This document shows, in pieces, positions 62,899-64,000 of a stretch of DNA of 64,000 nt; position 1 is the first letter of the stretch; each line of letters starts with the position of its first letter. The notes under the pieces were generated by a model. It was not told where the DNA came from and did not search any database. It saw nothing but the letters and a program-made list of their open reading frames with translations. The translations under genes were made by a program, and so were the position numbers. Source of the stretch: Gemmatimonadota bacterium (GTDB lineage Bacteria > Gemmatimonadota > Gemmatimonadetes > Gemmatimonadales > Gemmatimonadaceae). The DNA lies in contig JADKAQ010000008.1 in NCBI GenBank assembly GCA_016719105.1, positions 186,001-250,000 on the forward strand, written 5' to 3'.

Positions 62899-62912
62899 CG
62901 TAACCGTTTACA
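62899..62912. promoter_or_regulatory. LacI/GalR-type operator sequence upstream of the glycogen operon
   Basis: On the coding (minus) strand it reads TGTAAACGGTTACG, matching TGTAA-n-CG-n-TTACA in all but the last base: the CG-centred palindrome used by many LacI-family regulators. It sits 33 bases before the glgP ATG. No regulator gene of that family is in the window, so the assignment rests on pattern and position. Confidence 0.45.
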
Positions 62913-62921
62913 CCGCCTTGG

Positions 62922-62957
62922 GTGGCCGGGATTTCCGAAAGCGGGAAACTCGGCCAC
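62922..62957 (-). terminator. Imperfect hairpin after the symporter gene
   Basis: GTGGCCG at 62922-62928 pairs with CGGCCAC at 62951-62957, with an inner TTTCC/GGAAA stem after a small internal loop. It lies about 43 bases after the symporter stop and before the glycogen operon promoter. No U-tract. Confidence 0.4.
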
Positions 62958-62999
62958 GAGCACTAGACGCAGAGCGACGGGGGGGCGAAACGTCGCCGC

Positions 63000-64000
63000 T
63001 CAGCCCTTCGCCCCCAGATGCACCTGACGCTCGACCTGCGCGAACTTCGCACTCGCCTCAGGATCGGAGGTGAGCAGCGAAACGACGATCCCGACTGCAA
63101 ACGATAGCGGAATTGTTATGAGCGCCGGGTTCTTGAGCGGGAAGAGCGCCGCGTCGTGCTTGAGAATGTCGATCTGGATGGTTGGCGACAGATAGATCAG
63201 CAGCAGCGTCGAGATCGTCCCGACCAGCATGCTGGTCACGACACCGAGCGTCGTGCACCGTCGCCAGAAGATCGAAAGCAGGAGCGCGGGGAAGTTCGCG
63301 CTCGCCGCGATGGCGAAGGCCAGCGACACCATGAAGGCGACGTTCTGCCCCTTGAACAGGATGCCCAGGAGGACGGCGATAACGCCGAGCGCCACCGTCG
63401 AGATACGCGCCACCCGCAGCTGTTCGATCGGGGTCGCCTCACCTTTCCGAGCGACGCTCACCCACAGGTCATGCGACAGTGCAGCGGCACCAGAGAGCGT
63501 CAAACCAGCCACTACCGCCAAGATCGTCGCGAACGCGACCGCCGCGATGAATCCAAGGAACGGCGTCCCCCCCAACGTCTCGGCGAGTAACGGGGCGGCC
63601 ATGTTCCCCCCCTTGTCCACCGAGGTGATCACCTCGGGCGTCACCAGCACCATCGCCCCGAAGCCCAGGATGAAGGTCATCAGGTAGAAGAAGCCGATCA
63701 GCCCCGTGGCGTAGAAGACGGACTTTCGCGCCGCCTGCGCGTCGGGAACCGTATAGAAGCGCATGAGGATGTGCGGCAGCCCCGCCGTCCCGAACATCAG
63801 CGCCATTCCCAGCGACACCGCGTCCATCGGGTTGGCCACCAGCTTCCCGGGGCCAACACCCCGTCGCCATATCGCTCGGCCGCCGCTCGAAACAGCGCCA
63901 GCGGCGAGAAGCCGAACCGGCTCAAGACCATCACGGCGAGGATCGTCGCCCCCCCCAGCAGCAGCACCGCCTTCACGATCTGCACCCACGTGGTCGCGAT
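63000..64000 (-). CDS. Sodium:solute symporter (ActP-like), 5'-truncated and frameshifted
   Basis: C-terminal part of a sodium:solute symporter resembling acetate permease, running off the right edge. In one frame, residues such as VANPMDAVSLGMALMFGTAGLPHILMRF and several TM helices (for example ATILAVVAGLTLSGAAALS) are clear. Upstream of about 63850 the homologous frame is another one (VQIVKAVLLLGGAT, AERYGDGVLAPG). The two join naturally (VLAPG-KLVANP) if one G is added in the run near 63848-63852. So a one-base deletion is either an assembly error or a real frameshift. Substrate is likely acetate or a short organic acid, by resemblance. Confidence 0.8.
   Translation of the reverse strand, partial: RDHVGADREGGAAAGGGDDPRRDGLEPVRLLAAGAVSSGGRAIWRRGVGPGKLVANPMDAVSLGMALMFGTAGLPHILMRFYTVPDAQAARKSVFYATGLIGFFYLMTFILGFGAMVLVTPEVITSVDKGGNMAAPLLAETLGGTPFLGFIAAVAFATILAVVAGLTLSGAAALSHDLWVSVARKGEATPIEQLRVARISTVALGVIAVLLGILFKGQNVAFMVSLAFAIAASANFPALLLSIFWRRCTTLGVVTSMLVGTISTLLLIYLSPTIQIDILKHDAALFPLKNPALITIPLSFAVGIVVSLLTSDPEASAKFAQVERQVHLGAKG

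Overview
The window is high-GC bacterial DNA, densely coding, with long spurious antisense ORFs. The mix of families (Oar-like TonB receptor, orphan FtsX/ADOP permease with PadR, Ser/Thr kinase fused to a TPR-like region, GMC oxidoreductase with gluconate-dehydrogenase subunit 3, DUF305 and LVIVD lipoproteins, GH57 glycogen enzymes) fits a Gemmatimonadota-like soil or sediment bacterium. That placement is an inference from gene content; there is no rRNA or marker gene here. I found no tRNA, rRNA, CRISPR array or insertion sequence.

Layout. 1-7.2 kb: minus-strand housekeeping and exported enzymes (PH-like membrane protein, Tat-exported FAD oxidoreductase, ECF sigma factor, M28 peptidase, metallophosphoesterase) plus a plus-strand M55 D-aminopeptidase lipoprotein. 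7.5-21.2 kb: the most striking block, five co-directional genes: a caspase-nSTAND-TM-WD40 protein, a transmembrane Ser/Thr kinase, a small basic 13-residue-repeat protein, a caspase fused to an alpha/beta-hydrolase, and a third caspase. 21.4-35.2 kb: S9 peptidase, hybrid sensor kinase, B3 metallo-beta-lactamase, large TonB receptor, DUF305 and LVIVD lipoproteins. 35.3-39.8 kb: GIY-YIG protein, RidA, a kinase-M23-aminotransferase fusion with a C-terminal frameshift, and a GxxExxY nuclease-like gene bracketed by dispersed palindromes. 40.0-47 kb: gluconate-dehydrogenase-3-like protein, two tandem GMC oxidoreductases, a second hybrid kinase. 47-49.6 kb: two tandem ATP-grasp genes. 49.9-55.1 kb: ADOP permease with PadR and a leaderless-looking promoter/operator, then cysE-cysK. 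55.2-62.9 kb: a glycogen operon (glgP, glgA, GH57 branching enzyme, GH57/DUF3536). The right edge holds a truncated, frameshifted sodium:solute symporter.

How it fits together. The caspase block looks like a signalling and effector cassette: a membrane STAND/WD40 sensor protease, a kinase, a repetitive Lys/Arg/Thr-rich protein that could be a substrate of either, and two caspases sharing a DUF4384-like module, one carrying a lipase-like domain. A regulated cell-death or conflict role is the most attractive hypothesis but is not shown by sequence alone. Elsewhere neighbours make metabolic sense: RidA beside a PLP phospho-lyase-type fusion, CysE with CysK, PadR with its permease, and a full glycogen synthesis and breakdown set behind a LacI-type operator sequence.
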